The position numbers were made by a program, and so were the translations under genes. Shown one piece after another: positions 62,801-64,000 of a stretch of 64,000 nt of DNA (positions are counted from its first letter, which is position 1; every line of letters begins with the position of its first letter). The DNA comes from Hypericum androsaemum (taxonomy: Eukaryota; Streptophyta; Magnoliopsida; Malpighiales; Hypericaceae), in contig OZ023192.1 in assembly GCA_963995505.1 (NCBI GenBank), positions 7,919,001-7,983,000 on the forward strand. The letters run 5' to 3'. The notes under the pieces were generated by a model. The model was not told the origin of the DNA. It was given only the letters and a program-made list of their open reading frames with translations, and ran no database searches.

Positions 62801-63767
62801 CGTAATTGTATGTCTCTATGTAGATGACTTACTAATTATGGGAAGCAATAAAGAGGTTATTGTGAAAACTAAGAACATGTTAAAGAACCACTTTGACATG
62901 AAAGATATGGGTCTGGCAGACGTCATACTAGGAATAAAAATTTCTAAGAAAGCTGACGAAATTATCTTGACACAATCCCACTACGTGGAAAGCGTGCTCA
63001 AGAAGTTTGAAGCTTTCGACAAACCTCCGGTTAAGACTCCAGTAGATTTGAATCTACACTTAGCCAAGAATCGAGGGGACCCAGTATCACAACTGAAGTA
63101 TGTGCAAATTATCGGGAGCTTGATGTATTTAACAAACTGCACTCGTCCCGATATTGCGTACTCAGTTAGTAAACTTAGTAGATTCACAAGTAATCCAGGG
63201 AAGGATCACTGGCTAGCTCTGGAAAGGGTTCTACAGTATTTAAAATATACCATAAGCCATGGCATACATTATGCTAAATATCCAGCTGTATTAGAAGGAT
63301 ACAGTAACGCAAACTGGATATCAGACACTAAGGACTCCAAATCTACGAGTGGATACGTATTCACCATAGGAGGAGGAGCTGTGTCTTGGAAGTCCTCTAA
63401 ACAAACGTGCATAGCTCGATCCACCATGGAGTCGGAGTTTATAGCACTAGACAAAGCTGGGGAAGAAGCTGAATGGCTCAGAAATTTCCTAGAGGATATT
63501 CCGTGCTGGAGTAAACCGGTGCCTCCCGTATTGATACATTGTGATAGCATGTCTGCAATCGGGAGAGTACAAAGTACATTGTACAACGGAAAGTCTCGAC
63601 ATATCCATCGGAGACAAAATACCGTTAGACAGTTGATCTCTAGTGGGGTGAGCACCATTAACTATGTAAAGTCCAAGGACAACTTAGCTGATCCTTTTAC
63701 AAAAGGAATCAATAGAGATCAAATGTACAACGCAGTAAGGGGAATGGGATTAAAATCCACACACTAA
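59886..63767 (+). pseudogene. Copia gag-pol polyprotein with four in-frame stops
   Basis: Residue numbers count from the ATG at 59886. Gag 1-250 ([14 protein letters not shown], then [12 protein letters not shown]); CCHC knuckle [14 protein letters not shown] 252-265; protease [14 protein letters not shown] with DTGA at 306-309; GAG-pre-integrase with HGRLGH and CEVCVEAK; integrase catalytic D502, D565 and E600; reverse transcriptase with QMDVKTAFLNGELEEEIYME and YVDD at 978-981; RNase H with SKSTSGYVF and [12 protein letters not shown] to the end at 1293. All domains and catalytic residues are present in one frame. Stops lie at codons 238 (TAG, just before CCHC), 563 (TGA, just before integrase D565), 752 (TAG) and 936 (TAA, after LYGLK). 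Each can arise by one C-to-T change. The element is therefore presumably dead by itself but only lightly decayed. Confidence 0.95.
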
Positions 63768-64000
63768 AGAACGTCCATAGCGGTAACTCAACCATGATGA
63801 GTGGAGATCCCACAAACTTGGTTCAATGAGACAACTAAGTTATGGAGGGTTCAGTGAATCACCTGGAACCTATCTCATTCTCAGAAGCTGCCCAGGTATT
63901 AACCTGCAGAGGTGTGGTAAGGATAAGCATTACGCTTTTAATGATTCATATACCTTGATTAAGGTGGAGTATGGCAGGATACTCCTGATAGGAGATCACC
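63768..64000 (+). other. 3' non-coding part of the copia element
   Basis: Follows the polyprotein stop. No LTR start (TGTTGG) or polypurine tract of the GTGGGAGAT type appears before the window ends, so the 3' LTR should begin further right. Confidence 0.6.

Larger units (their letters stand above)
58908..64000 (+). mobile_element. Ty1/copia LTR retrotransposon, 3' LTR beyond the window
   Basis: A 950-bp candidate 5' LTR, a single 1,293-codon gag-pol frame in copia order (gag, CCHC, protease, integrase, reverse transcriptase, RNase H), and a 3' non-coding part up to the window edge. The frame has four stops and no frameshift. No purine tract or 3' LTR is reached before 64000, so LTR ends and age cannot be settled here. 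The G+C-rich first half (LTR and gag) contrasts with a more AT-rich pol. Confidence 0.93.

Overview
The window is nuclear DNA of a flowering plant. The evidence is intron-rich genes with GT-AG junctions, three plant gene families (nodulin homeobox NDX, SnRK2 kinase, plant TCP11-like protein), and AT-rich intergenic DNA full of plant-type LTR retrotransposons, an L1-type LINE and foldback DNA transposons. Nothing seen fixes the species. No CRISPR array, rRNA or tRNA gene was recognised.

Three genes look intact. NDX (+, 6187-13979, 17 coding exons, 948 aa) is a nuclear homeodomain-like protein. A subclass-I SnRK2 kinase (+, 26424-30149, 9 exons, 362 aa) has a complete catalytic core and an acidic tail. 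A TCP11-like protein (-, 39412-33571, 10 exons, 1159 aa) has a coiled-coil N-terminus, and one of its introns appears to be GC-AG. All exon joins were checked for reading-frame continuity. The three genes show no sign of acting in one pathway.

Two cellular pseudogenes were found through their exon remnants: a glycerol-3-phosphate transporter at the left edge (-, 1-620) and a SUMO E2 (SCE1-type) fragment (-, 55395-56648) that has lost an internal exon.

Mobile DNA fills most of the rest. Left to right: a LINE RT remnant (15180-15760); a Ty3/gypsy-type element with gag and protease but no recognisable polymerase (15903-22347); a copia-type LTR remnant (22440-23375); a tandem duplication with a foldback element inserted in only one copy (23453-25004); three related Mutator-like elements with 9-bp target duplications (30437-31623, 47327-47659, 51320-52157), the first carrying a broken GRAS gene fragment; a complete but inactivated LINE (40096-47264) with a 16-bp target duplication and an 806-bp tandem duplication of its 5' end; a copia remnant (48069-50226); two more foldback elements (53550-53983, 54156-54555); and a nearly full copia element running off the right edge (58908-64000), whose 1,293-codon polyprotein frame is interrupted only by four nonsense codons.

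No wholly new system was identified. The best leads are the gene-capturing Mutator-like family, the LINE 5' duplication, and the copia element without a recognisable tRNA primer site.
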